Shown here: one piece after another, positions 9,243 through 16,274 of the stretch
Position numbering within the stretch: the first letter of the stretch is position 1
Layout: each line of letters begins with the position of its first letter
Assembly: GCA_963792175.1 (NCBI GenBank)
Contig: CAWBVG010000023.1
Coordinates: forward strand, 1 to 33,706
Direction of reading: 5' to 3'
Origin: CAWBVG01 sp963792175
GTDB taxonomy: Bacteria; Acidobacteriota; Vicinamibacteria; Vicinamibacterales; CAVVIG01
Length of the DNA: 33,706 nt
Notes under the pieces: generated by a model
Databases searched by the model: none
What the model was told of the DNA's origin: nothing
What the model saw: only the letters and a program-made list of their open reading frames with translations
Made by a program: the position numbers and the translations under genes

Positions 9243-9370
9243 AAGGCACAAACGACACAAAGGAAACACAGGACGCACATAAGAGATCGTGGTTGTGCCC
9301 AGGACTTCACACGCCACGGTGTCCCATCGGCCCCCAAGACCTGTTAGGATCGCGGGTGACAACCTGATCC
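9243..9370 (+). promoter_or_regulatory. Spacer with A-rich tract and possible extended -10
   Basis: The first 45 bases are an A-rich low-complexity run of the type ACAAACGACACAAAGG, unlike the GC-rich surroundings. At 9342-9350 an extended -10-like TGTTAGGAT stands 20 bases before the ATG at 9371. No -35 match is seen. Nothing else is recognised. Confidence 0.3.
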
Positions 9371-10417
9371 ATGCGTCGCAGCCTGATCCTGATCATCGCG
9401 GCCGTGTCACTGTCGGCAACCGTGTTCGTGCACGCCGCCGACGACCTGGTCCTCTCCCGGTTCAGCGACTTTCTCGACGCGCTGCGCGAGCAGTCCGGCA
9501 TCCCGGGCCTCGCGGCCACGATTGTCTCGACCAACGACATCATGTGGGAGCACGCGAACGGGTTGCGGGACGTCGAACGCAACCTGCCGGTGCGAACCGA
9601 CACCCCGTTTCAGATCGACGGGTCCGCGCAACTCCTGGTGGCCGCGCAGGTGCTGCGTTGCGCGGAGGAAGGGCGACTCCTCCTCGACGGGCGTGCGGAT
9701 TCGAACGGCGGCGACGGCGCGACCGTGCGTCAGCTCCTGACGCATACGACCTCGTCCGCCGACGGGTTGCGCTTCTCCTATCGCCTGGACCGTCTGGCGC
9801 CGCTCGCGGCGGCCATCGCCGCGTGCACGGGCGACACGTTCAGCGGCGCGACGATCTCGATGCTCGAGCGCTTGAACATGACGGACACGGTACCGGGCTC
9901 GGATGGCACGTCGTGGCTGCCCGCATCGGCCGATCCGGGCGGCGGCGTCGCGCAACGCTACTCGAGCGTATTGGGACGTCTGGCGACGCCCTACACCGTG
10001 GATGGCAAGAGCAAGCCCACGCCGTCGCGGTACTCCGCGACAACGCTGACGCCATCGAGCGGCCTCATCTCGACCGTGCGCGATCTCGCCAAGTTCGATC
10101 TCGCGATCCGGAGGGGCGTCCAGCTGCGTGCGGAAACGCTCGCGCTGGCGTGGTCGGCGCCGAACGGCACCGGCGGCCAGCGTCTTCCGCATGGGATGGG
10201 CTGGTTCGTGCAGAGCTACAACGGGGAACCGATCGTCTGGCAGTTCGGCGTCTCGGACAACGGATCTTCGTCTATGATTCTCACCGCGCCGTTTCGCGGC
10301 CTGACGTTGATTCTGCTCGCGAACAGCTCCGGGCTGGCTCGACCGTTCTCGCTCGAAGCAGGCGATGTGACGGTGTCCCCGTTCGCGCGCCTGTTTCTGG
10401 GAATCTTCGTGCGTTGA
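9371..10417 (+). CDS. Serine hydrolase (beta-lactamase/PBP-like fold) with degenerate catalytic motifs
   Basis: A 348-residue exported protein (signal peptide about residues 1-22, ending VHAA) of the class C beta-lactamase/esterase fold. The framework is clear: SGIPGLAATIVS, DVERNLPVRTDTPFQI, AEEGRLLLD, VRQLLTHTT, LTPSSGLISTVRDLAKF, MGWFV. The catalytic residues are not. The nucleophile motif S-x-x-K (FRIASVSK in relatives) is here GSAQ at 84-87, so Ser is Gly and Lys is Gln. The second motif Y-S-N is YRL at 137-139. The third, H-G-G, is QFG at 291-293. The alignment around the first motif is gapless. I infer a non-catalytic, perhaps binding or scaffolding, periplasmic protein. The next gene begins within its stop codon, suggesting a joint job at the cell envelope. 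Confidence 0.85.
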   Translation: MRRSLILIIAAVSLSATVFVHAADDLVLSRFSDFLDALREQSGIPGLAATIVSTNDIMWEHANGLRDVERNLPVRTDTPFQIDGSAQLLVAAQVLRCAEEGRLLLDGRADSNGGDGATVRQLLTHTTSSADGLRFSYRLDRLAPLAAAIAACTGDTFSGATISMLERLNMTDTVPGSDGTSWLPASADPGGGVAQRYSSVLGRLATPYTVDGKSKPTPSRYSATTLTPSSGLISTVRDLAKFDLAIRRGVQLRAETLALAWSAPNGTGGQRLPHGMGWFVQSYNGEPIVWQFGVSDNGSSSMILTAPFRGLTLILLANSSGLARPFSLEAGDVTVSPFARLFLGIFVR

Positions 10418-11022
10418 ACGGTAGATGGAGGATCACCGGGCGCGTCGTGCTGGCGGCCGTGCTGCTGTCAGCGCCGTCGCAGGCGGTGGCAGGCGAGCGG
10501 CAGATCCGGCCGTTCGTCGGGACCACGTTCGAAGGCAGCACGACCTTCATCGACTCCGAGAACGCGGTCGGGAAGGCTCACGGGCTCATCGGGGTGAGCG
10601 CGGTATGGCTGCGGGAAATCTTCGGGGTCGAAGTCGAATTGGCGCACGTGAACGGGTTCTTTCAGGCGGGCGATCGACGCCTGGTGCTCGACAGCCGCGT
10701 GACCACGCTGATGGGCAACGTCGTGGTCGCGGCGCCGGCGCGGAAAACCCAATACGGGTTGCGGCCGTACCTGTCGGGCGGCGCGGGTCTCATGTGGACC
10801 CACATCGGGTACGCCTTCGGGGTGTTTCAGGTGGCCGAGACGATGGGCGCCCTGGACCTCGGCGGCGGGGCGCAGGGATACCTCACGAACCGGATCGGCG
10901 TCGGCTGGGACGTGCGGCGGTTCAACAGTCTGTCGAAAACGGGCGAGCCGGGCGCCACCACGACCGGGAAAGAACAATTGTCCTTCTGGCGCGCGAGCAT
11001 GGCCCTGGTGATTCGGTACTGA
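10414..11022 (+). CDS. Outer-membrane beta-barrel protein (putative)
   Basis: A 202-residue protein. The chosen start is TTG 10414, overlapping the previous stop as TTGA, because it gives a complete signal peptide: basic NGRWRITGR, hydrophobic VVLAAVLLS, then cleavage near AVAG. The mature part has alternating hydrophobic strands and many Gly and aromatic residues (RQIRPFVGTTFEGS, LRPYLSGGAGLMWTHIGYAF, LDLGGGAQGYLTNRIGVGWDVRRF) and ends ...MALVIRY, with a terminal aromatic as in many outer-membrane barrels. It resembles small OmpW/OmpA-barrel-like proteins but no specific family is recognised. It is coupled to the pseudo-hydrolase upstream and followed after 2 bp by the DUF4390 gene. Confidence 0.7.
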   Translation: MNGRWRITGRVVLAAVLLSAPSQAVAGERQIRPFVGTTFEGSTTFIDSENAVGKAHGLIGVSAVWLREIFGVEVELAHVNGFFQAGDRRLVLDSRVTTLMGNVVVAAPARKTQYGLRPYLSGGAGLMWTHIGYAFGVFQVAETMGALDLGGGAQGYLTNRIGVGWDVRRFNSLSKTGEPGATTTGKEQLSFWRASMALVIRY

Positions 11023-11024
11023 AG

Positions 11025-11570
11025 ATGAGATCGACGATGACCTGTGCGCGCACAATCGCGCTGATGCTGCTGGTGGCGGGCGTTGCGGTTCTGCAGGCGG
11101 CCGACGCCGAGCTGCGGATCACGCCGACGGTCAGCCACGATCGCCTCCTCGTCACCTGCGAGCTCGAGGGCGCCGACGTCACTGCCGTGCGCGAGGCGAT
11201 CGCCAGCGGTCTTCGCACAACCTTCACCTACGAGCTGGAACTTCGGACCATCGTCCCCGGCTGGTTCGATCGCACCATCATGACCACGGTCGTGGCGATG
11301 AGCGATCAGTACGACAACCTGACGCGCCGCCACACGCTGTCGCGAACGATCGATGGCCGCATCGAAGACATGACGGTGACGGAAGACGAGGCCATCGTTC
11401 AGACCTGGCTGACGAAGCTGAATCGCGTGCCGGTCTACGACACATCCCGCCTCGACGCGACCCGCGACTACTACGTGCGCATCACCAGCCGCGCGCGGCC
11501 GTTTGGCGGCTCGCTGCTCGGCCTGACGCGGACGGTCACTGCCAGCGCCAAATTCACCATCGTACGCTAG
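11025..11570 (+). CDS. DUF4390 domain-containing exported protein
   Basis: A 181-residue protein with a signal peptide (MTCARTIALMLLVAGVAVLQAADA; cleavage near residue 26). The body shows DUF4390 traits: the opening ELRITPTVSHDRLLVTCEL, EAIASGLRTTFTYELELR, YDNLTRRHTLSRTIDGR, LNRVPVYDTSRLDATRDYYVRI and the closing TASAKFTIVR. In other bacteria DUF4390 genes often sit beside envelope two-component genes, but the function is unknown. ATG 11025 is 2 bp after the previous stop; ATG 11037 is an alternative start with little effect on the signal peptide. It is the last gene of the 9371-11570 cluster. Confidence 0.75.
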   Translation: MRSTMTCARTIALMLLVAGVAVLQAADAELRITPTVSHDRLLVTCELEGADVTAVREAIASGLRTTFTYELELRTIVPGWFDRTIMTTVVAMSDQYDNLTRRHTLSRTIDGRIEDMTVTEDEAIVQTWLTKLNRVPVYDTSRLDATRDYYVRITSRARPFGGSLLGLTRTVTASAKFTIVR

Positions 11571-11611
11571 GACGATCGACGCCGCGCTTGCTGCGTGTGA
11601 TCGCGGCCTTT

Positions 11612-11620
11612 TGCTATAGT
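11612..11620 (+). promoter_or_regulatory. Extended -10 promoter, near-leaderless
   Basis: TGCTATAGT, a TGn-extended -10 with 5/6 match to TATAAT, ends 11 bases before the ATG at 11632. Transcription would start about 4-6 bases before the start codon. No good -35 box and no ribosome-binding site are visible. Confidence 0.5.
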
Positions 11621-11631
11621 CGCGCGCCAGC

Positions 11632-12354
11632 ATGTTCGGGCTCTTCTACCCCTACGGCATCGTCCTGCAGGCCATCGCGCTCCTGCACTTCGCCCGCCGC
11701 CGGCCGGACATGTACTGGCTGTGGATCATCCTCATCGGCGGCGGGCTGGGCGCGCTCATCTACATCGTCATCGAGGTCGCTCCCGACGTCGGGCTCGTCC
11801 GCGGCGCGTTCCAGGTGTTTCCACGCCGCAAGCGCATCAAAGAGCTCGAAGGGCTGATCATCGACAACCCGTCGGTCGGGAACTACGAAGAGCTCGGCGA
11901 CCTGTGTCTCGACGACGGGCAGTTCGCGCGGGCGCGCGAATGCTTCGATCGCGTGATCGCGAAGAGCGACGAGATCGACCCGCGCTACCGCCGCGCGTTG
12001 TGCGAGCTGGCGCTCGACGATTTCACCGCCGCGGCCGTCGATCTCGAGCAGGTCGTGGCGCGCGATCCCAAATACGATTACCAGCGCGCGGCCGGGCTGC
12101 ACGCGCACGCCCTGGCCAGGCTGGCGCGGCACGACGAGGCCGACGCCCTGTTCCGGGGCGTGCTGGCAACCTCGACGCTCTCCGAAACGCAGTACAACTA
12201 CGCCTGTTTCCTGGCGGCGACCGGCCGCGCCGCCGAAGCGCGCGAGTGGGCGGAGCGCATCCTGCGGAAGAAGGCGACGATGCCCGACTACATCCGCCGG
12301 CGCGAGCGACCGTGGTTTCGGAAGACGGCGGCGCTCCTCAAGCGGATTCGCTGA
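11632..12354 (+). CDS. Membrane-anchored tetratricopeptide-repeat protein
   Basis: A 240-residue protein. Two N-terminal membrane segments (about residues 3-20 and 27-47, MYWLWIILIGGGLGALIYIV) are followed by a basic PRRKR stretch and a cytoplasmic alpha-helical region with TPR-like helix pairs: NYEELGDLCLDDGQFARARECFDRVI, YRRALCELALDDFTAAAVDLEQVV, GLHAHALARLARHDEADALFRGVL, QYNYACFLAATGRAAEAREWAERIL. The arrangement resembles proteins with a PLDc_N-like membrane start plus TPRs. Probably a scaffold; partners unknown. The C-terminus is basic. The gene converges on the M3 peptidase gene with an 18-bp gap. Confidence 0.8.
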   Translation: MFGLFYPYGIVLQAIALLHFARRRPDMYWLWIILIGGGLGALIYIVIEVAPDVGLVRGAFQVFPRRKRIKELEGLIIDNPSVGNYEELGDLCLDDGQFARARECFDRVIAKSDEIDPRYRRALCELALDDFTAAAVDLEQVVARDPKYDYQRAAGLHAHALARLARHDEADALFRGVLATSTLSETQYNYACFLAATGRAAEAREWAERILRKKATMPDYIRRRERPWFRKTAALLKRIR

Positions 12355-12372
12355 CGCCGCGGGGCAGAACGT

Positions 12373-14265
12373 CTACTTCCGCTTCGCGAGCAGGGCCTCC
12401 ATCTCGTCCATGATGCGGTTCATCTTCTTGACCGTCAGGTCGAGCGGCTCGTCGGTCGTCATGTCGACGCCGGCGTCCTTCAGCAGGTCGACCGGGTACT
12501 TCGAGCCGCCAGCCGAGAGAAATGCCAGGTAACGCTTCTTGGCGTCCGGATCGCCGGCCTTCACCTTTTCGGCGAGCGCCGAAGAGGCCGTGAACGACGT
12601 GGCGTACTGGAAGACGTAGAAGTCGCGGTAGAAGTGGGGCACGTAGCTCCACTCGTGGGCGACGTAGTCGTCGACGATCGTCACGCCTTGATCGTGGCCG
12701 TAATACTTCTTCGTGATGTCCAGGTACAGCTTCGCCAGCCCGTCGCCGGTGACCGGCTCGCCCTTCTCGGCCCTTTCGTGCATGCGCCACTCGAACTCGG
12801 CGAACTGCGTCTGCCTGAACACCGTCCCCTTGATGTTCTCGAGGTAATTACCGAGCAGTGACAGGCGTGTGTCGTCGTCCTTGATCTGGCCGAGCATGTA
12901 GTCGATCAGCAACGCTTCGTTGAAGGTCGACGCCACTTCGGCCACGAAAATCGGGTAGCCGGCGAGCGGAAACGGCTGCGTCTTGTTCGACAGGTAGCTT
13001 TGCATCGTGTGGCCGAGCTCGTGCGCGAGGGTACTGACGTCGGCGTATTGCCCGTTGTAGTTGAGCAGCATGTACGGGTGCACGTCGTAGGCGCCGCCGT
13101 CCGAGTAGGCGCCCGAGGCCTTGCCCTCGTTCGGAAACAGGTCGATCCAACGGCTGTCGAACGCTTGGCCCACCGTCGCCTGGTAGTCGTCACCGAGCGG
13201 CGCCACCGCCGCCAGCACGAGCTTCTGCGCTTCGCCGGGCGCGTACTTCAGATCGACTGACGCGACCAGCGGCGCGTAGAGATCGTAGTAGTGCAGCTGA
13301 TCGAGCTTCATCATGCGCTTCCGCAGCTTCAAGTAGCGGTGGAAGGTCGGCAGGTTCTTGTTCACCCCGTCCACCAGCCGCGTGTAGACCGACGTCGGGA
13401 TGTTCGGGCCGTCGAGCTGCGCCGCGAGGTCCGACGGATACTTTCGCGCCTTCGCGAAGAACTGGACCTTCAACACTTCGCCGCTCAACGACGTACCGAA
13501 CGTGCGGCTGAACGAACCGAGCGCCGTGAAGAACGACGACATGACTTTCTGGCGATCGGCGCGGTTCGGCAGCGCGCGCAGCTCGCCGAATGCGGCCTGA
13601 TCGAGCTTGACGCTCTTGCCCGTGCTCAGCGTCACCGTCGGATACGGGAAGTCGGCGTTGGAGAGGATGTTGTAGAGGCTCGACGGATTGCCGGCGAGCG
13701 GGCCGGCGTCGGCGAGCAGTTTTTCCTCGGCGTCGCTCAGCGTGTGCGAGGCGCGGCGAAAGACGTCAGACAGGTAGAAGCTGTAGACCTTGAGGCGCGG
13801 ATCGGAGGTGACGAACGTCGTGACCGTTGCCTGACCGGTTTTCAGGAGCTCCGGTTCGATGAACGACGACTCGGCGCTCACCGCGGCGGCCAGCTGGTTC
13901 ATCTCCTGCCGCATCGCCTCGTGCGCGGCATCGCGCGTGTCCTGATCGGCGAGCAGGCCGGCGTAGGTGTAGAGGCGGCCCAGTTCCTTGGCCAGCGACG
14001 CCTGCAGATCGAGCGCGTCCGCGAGCGTCGCAGCGGACTTGCCCAGCTGGCCGTGATACGGCCGCAGCTTCTGCGCGTCGGCGGCGAGCTTGTCCTTCGC
14101 GCCCCGCCAGGCGGCGTCGCTCGGATAGAGGTCAGTGAGATTCCATTTGTATTTGTCCGGCGTCTGCGATCGGTCGCGGCTTTGCGCGCCGGCGGCGATC
14201 GTCAGCGCGGTCAGGACGAGGGCGACACACAGCGGGCGAATCGTCGACGTTCTCAGAGTGCGCAT
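12373..14265 (-). CDS. pepF: Exported oligoendopeptidase F (M3 family zinc metallopeptidase)
   Basis: A 630-residue thimet-type peptidase that cleaves short peptides. The zinc site is HELGH at 415-419, followed by NKTQPFPLAGYPIFVAEVAS, whose Glu in VAEVAS is the third ligand. The family N-terminus KYKWNLTDLYPSDAAW and the C-terminal YGHDQGVTIVDDYVAHEWSYVPHFYRDFYVFQYATS are both present. Unlike most PepF proteins it carries a signal peptide (MRTLRTSTIRPLCVALVLTALTIAAGAQS), so it acts outside the cytoplasm. The length fits the family plus leader and all key residues are intact. It is a single gene, divergent from the HExxH gene at 14389. Substrates cannot be read from the sequence; peptide scavenging or envelope turnover is likely. 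Confidence 0.92.
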   Translation of the reverse strand: MRTLRTSTIRPLCVALVLTALTIAAGAQSRDRSQTPDKYKWNLTDLYPSDAAWRGAKDKLAADAQKLRPYHGQLGKSAATLADALDLQASLAKELGRLYTYAGLLADQDTRDAAHEAMRQEMNQLAAAVSAESSFIEPELLKTGQATVTTFVTSDPRLKVYSFYLSDVFRRASHTLSDAEEKLLADAGPLAGNPSSLYNILSNADFPYPTVTLSTGKSVKLDQAAFGELRALPNRADRQKVMSSFFTALGSFSRTFGTSLSGEVLKVQFFAKARKYPSDLAAQLDGPNIPTSVYTRLVDGVNKNLPTFHRYLKLRKRMMKLDQLHYYDLYAPLVASVDLKYAPGEAQKLVLAAVAPLGDDYQATVGQAFDSRWIDLFPNEGKASGAYSDGGAYDVHPYMLLNYNGQYADVSTLAHELGHTMQSYLSNKTQPFPLAGYPIFVAEVASTFNEALLIDYMLGQIKDDDTRLSLLGNYLENIKGTVFRQTQFAEFEWRMHERAEKGEPVTGDGLAKLYLDITKKYYGHDQGVTIVDDYVAHEWSYVPHFYRDFYVFQYATSFTASSALAEKVKAGDPDAKKRYLAFLSAGGSKYPVDLLKDAGVDMTTDEPLDLTVKKMNRIMDEMEALLAKRK

Positions 14266-14373
14266 CGAGTGATTCTGGCATACACGTCCACGCCGGCGAT
14301 CCTGACCGGAAACGAACAGCGGTCGCCTCCGGAATCATCCCGGTGTGCGGTGGCAAGATCGGCGCGAATGGGA

Positions 14374-14382
14374 TGGTAGGAT
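14374..14382 (+). promoter_or_regulatory. Possible extended -10 giving a leaderless transcript
   Basis: TGGTAGGAT has the TGn-TAnnaT form and ends only 6 bases before the ATG at 14389, so transcription would begin at or next to the start codon. No -35 box is seen. It resembles the TGTTAGGAT before 9371. Confidence 0.3.
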
Positions 14383-14388
14383 TGGACG

Positions 14389-14958
14389 ATGCGGTTGACG
14401 CCGCTCGTGCTGTGCGCGTTACTCTGGGCCGCTCGGCCCACTGTCACGATCAATCTCGCGCAGGGCACTGACCGCGAGCGACAGACCAAAGCGCTTCTGG
14501 AGCAGGTGCTCGAGTCCTACGATCTGAGCCAGTACACCTTTACGCGTCAGGTCGTGATCGAGGAGCGGGCGATCAATCACGCGTTTCCCGTGCTGACGCT
14601 GAACGTCCGCTTCGCCCAATCGGCTGACGAGTTGCTATCGTCGTATGTGCACGAGCAGCTGCACTGGCACCTGAGAGCGCGCGGCGCCGATCAGCAGGAG
14701 GCGATCGCCGAGCTCAGGCGAATGTACCCGGGCGCGCCCGTCGGCTTGCCGGAAGGTGCGGACACCGCCGTCAGCACCTACGGCCACCTCGTCGACTGCT
14801 ATTTGGAGATCCAGGCCGACCGCCTTTTGATCGGGCCTGAGCGCACCGGCGCCGTGATCAGTAACAAGGGGCACTACACCTGGATCTACAAGACCGTTCT
14901 CGAGGACGAACCGAGAATCGCGGCCGTGGTCCGCCGGCACCATCTGGAAAACAAATAG
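14389..14958 (+). CDS. Putative zinc-metallopeptidase-like protein with HExxH motif (unknown family)
   Basis: A 189-residue protein with a short hydrophobic N-terminus (MRLTPLVLCALLWAA) that may be a signal peptide. Residues 88-92 are HEQLH within SSYVHEQLHWHL, matching the HExxH zinc-protease signature in a helix. A second conserved-looking stretch, TYGHLVDCYLEIQADRLL (130-147), places His133 and Glu140 as possible further ligands, as in gluzincins. The C-terminus has KGHYTWIYKTVLEDEP. I do not recognise a named family. The phrase set looks like a compact, structurally complete domain. It is divergent from the exported peptidase pepF. Enzyme activity is inference from the motif only. Confidence 0.65.
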   Translation: MRLTPLVLCALLWAARPTVTINLAQGTDRERQTKALLEQVLESYDLSQYTFTRQVVIEERAINHAFPVLTLNVRFAQSADELLSSYVHEQLHWHLRARGADQQEAIAELRRMYPGAPVGLPEGADTAVSTYGHLVDCYLEIQADRLLIGPERTGAVISNKGHYTWIYKTVLEDEPRIAAVVRRHHLENK

Positions 14959-15040
14959 GATCGAGCGGTCACGCCGCGCGCCGCTCGCGGATTCGCCGTT
15001 GCGCCGGACACGATCGTTCCCGATGCTGGAGCTTTCGAAG

Positions 15041-16267
15041 ATGACGCCAACCCCTCGCCTCAGGTCGATCGACGTGCTGCGGGGCCTCGTCATGGTCCTG
15101 ATGGCCATCGATCACGTGCGCGTGTATTCGGGTCAGCCAGCCGGCGGACCAACCGCCGGCATCTTCTTCACGCGGTGGGTCACGCATTTCTGCGCGCCGG
15201 CGTTCGCGTTTTTCGCCGGCACGAGCGCGTTTCTGTACGGCCGCCGTCTTGGCGACACCGGCGCGCTCGCACGCGCGCTCGTCACGCGCGGCCTCGTGCT
15301 GGTGGTCCTCGAGTTGACGGTCATCCGCGTCGCGTGGACGTTCAATGTCGACTTCGCGCACTACCTGCTGGCCGGCGTCATCTGGATGCTGGGCGTCTGC
15401 ATGGTGCTGCTGGCGGCGCTGGTCTGGCTGCCGATGACGGCCATCGCCGCGTTCGGCCTGTTGGTGATCTTCGCGCAGAACCTCGCGGGCCTGGCCGCGC
15501 CGGCGCTGCCCGAATGGGCGGCGAGATTCCTCTACTTCGGCGGTGTGTTCACGCTGGGGGCCGATGGCCCCGCCGTCGCGGTGCTGTACTCGATCGTCCC
15601 ATGGATCGGCGTGATGGCGGCGGGCTACGCCTTCGGCGCCATCATGATTCGTGAGCCCGAAGAACGGGACCGAATCTGCCTGCGAATCGGTCTGGCTGCA
15701 ACCGCGCTCTTCCTGGTCGTCGGCGGGATTGGCGTCCTGGTGCAGCCGGCAGGTCCCGGCGCGCCGCCGGCACTGTTCCGATTGTTGAACCAGCAGAAGT
15801 ACCCGGCTTCCCAGCTGTTCCTGTTGATGACGCTCGGTCCGACCATCGCGCTCCTGCCGCAATCCGAGCGCGCCCGCGGCGTCGTCGGCGACGTGCTGGC
15901 CGTGTTCGGCCGCGTGCCGCTGTTCTACTACCTGCTGCACATCCCGCTGATTCACGCGGCGGCGCTGGTCGTGTCGCTGGCTCGAGAGGGTCGCGTGAAC
16001 CCCTGGCTCTTCGGCAACCATCCGATGATGCCGCCGCCGGTTCCGAACGGGTACAGGTGGAGCCTTCCGCTGCTGTACTTCGTCTTCACCGTCGTCGTGG
16101 CGATCCTGTACGTGGCGTGCCGATGGTTTGCTCAGTGGAAGGCGCGCCGCCGGGGCGCCTCGCACGTCATGGAACGTTCTTCCGCGGGGCCGCAGGCCGA
16201 GAGCAGCGCAGCAACTCTAGGCCCGCTCGCGGTTCACAGTTTCGCGGCTCGGGAAGATCGCCGATGA
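15041..16267 (+). CDS. DUF1624 / heparan-alpha-glucosaminide N-acetyltransferase-like membrane protein
   Basis: A 408-residue integral membrane protein with about ten predicted spans. The N-terminal signature LRSIDVLRGLVMVLMAIDHVRVYSG, then FFTRWVTHFCAPAFAFFAGTSAFLYG, is typical of DUF1624/HGSNAT-like transmembrane acyltransferases, in which a conserved intramembrane His (here in AIDHVR) relays an acetyl group across the membrane. Further matches are PLFYYLLHIPLIHAAAL and the terminal YFVFTVVVAILYVACRWFAQWK. ATG 15041 is preferred to those at 14999 and 15023 because GGAG (15028-15031) lies 9 bases upstream of it. The C-terminal tail after residue 365 is hydrophilic and of no known type. It lies 7 bp before the ABC exporter, so they may be co-transcribed. 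The acceptor is unknown. Confidence 0.82.
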   Translation: MTPTPRLRSIDVLRGLVMVLMAIDHVRVYSGQPAGGPTAGIFFTRWVTHFCAPAFAFFAGTSAFLYGRRLGDTGALARALVTRGLVLVVLELTVIRVAWTFNVDFAHYLLAGVIWMLGVCMVLLAALVWLPMTAIAAFGLLVIFAQNLAGLAAPALPEWAARFLYFGGVFTLGADGPAVAVLYSIVPWIGVMAAGYAFGAIMIREPEERDRICLRIGLAATALFLVVGGIGVLVQPAGPGAPPALFRLLNQQKYPASQLFLLMTLGPTIALLPQSERARGVVGDVLAVFGRVPLFYYLLHIPLIHAAALVVSLAREGRVNPWLFGNHPMMPPPVPNGYRWSLPLLYFVFTVVVAILYVACRWFAQWKARRRGASHVMERSSAGPQAESSAATLGPLAVHSFAAREDRR

Positions 16268-16274
16268 TGGGAAT

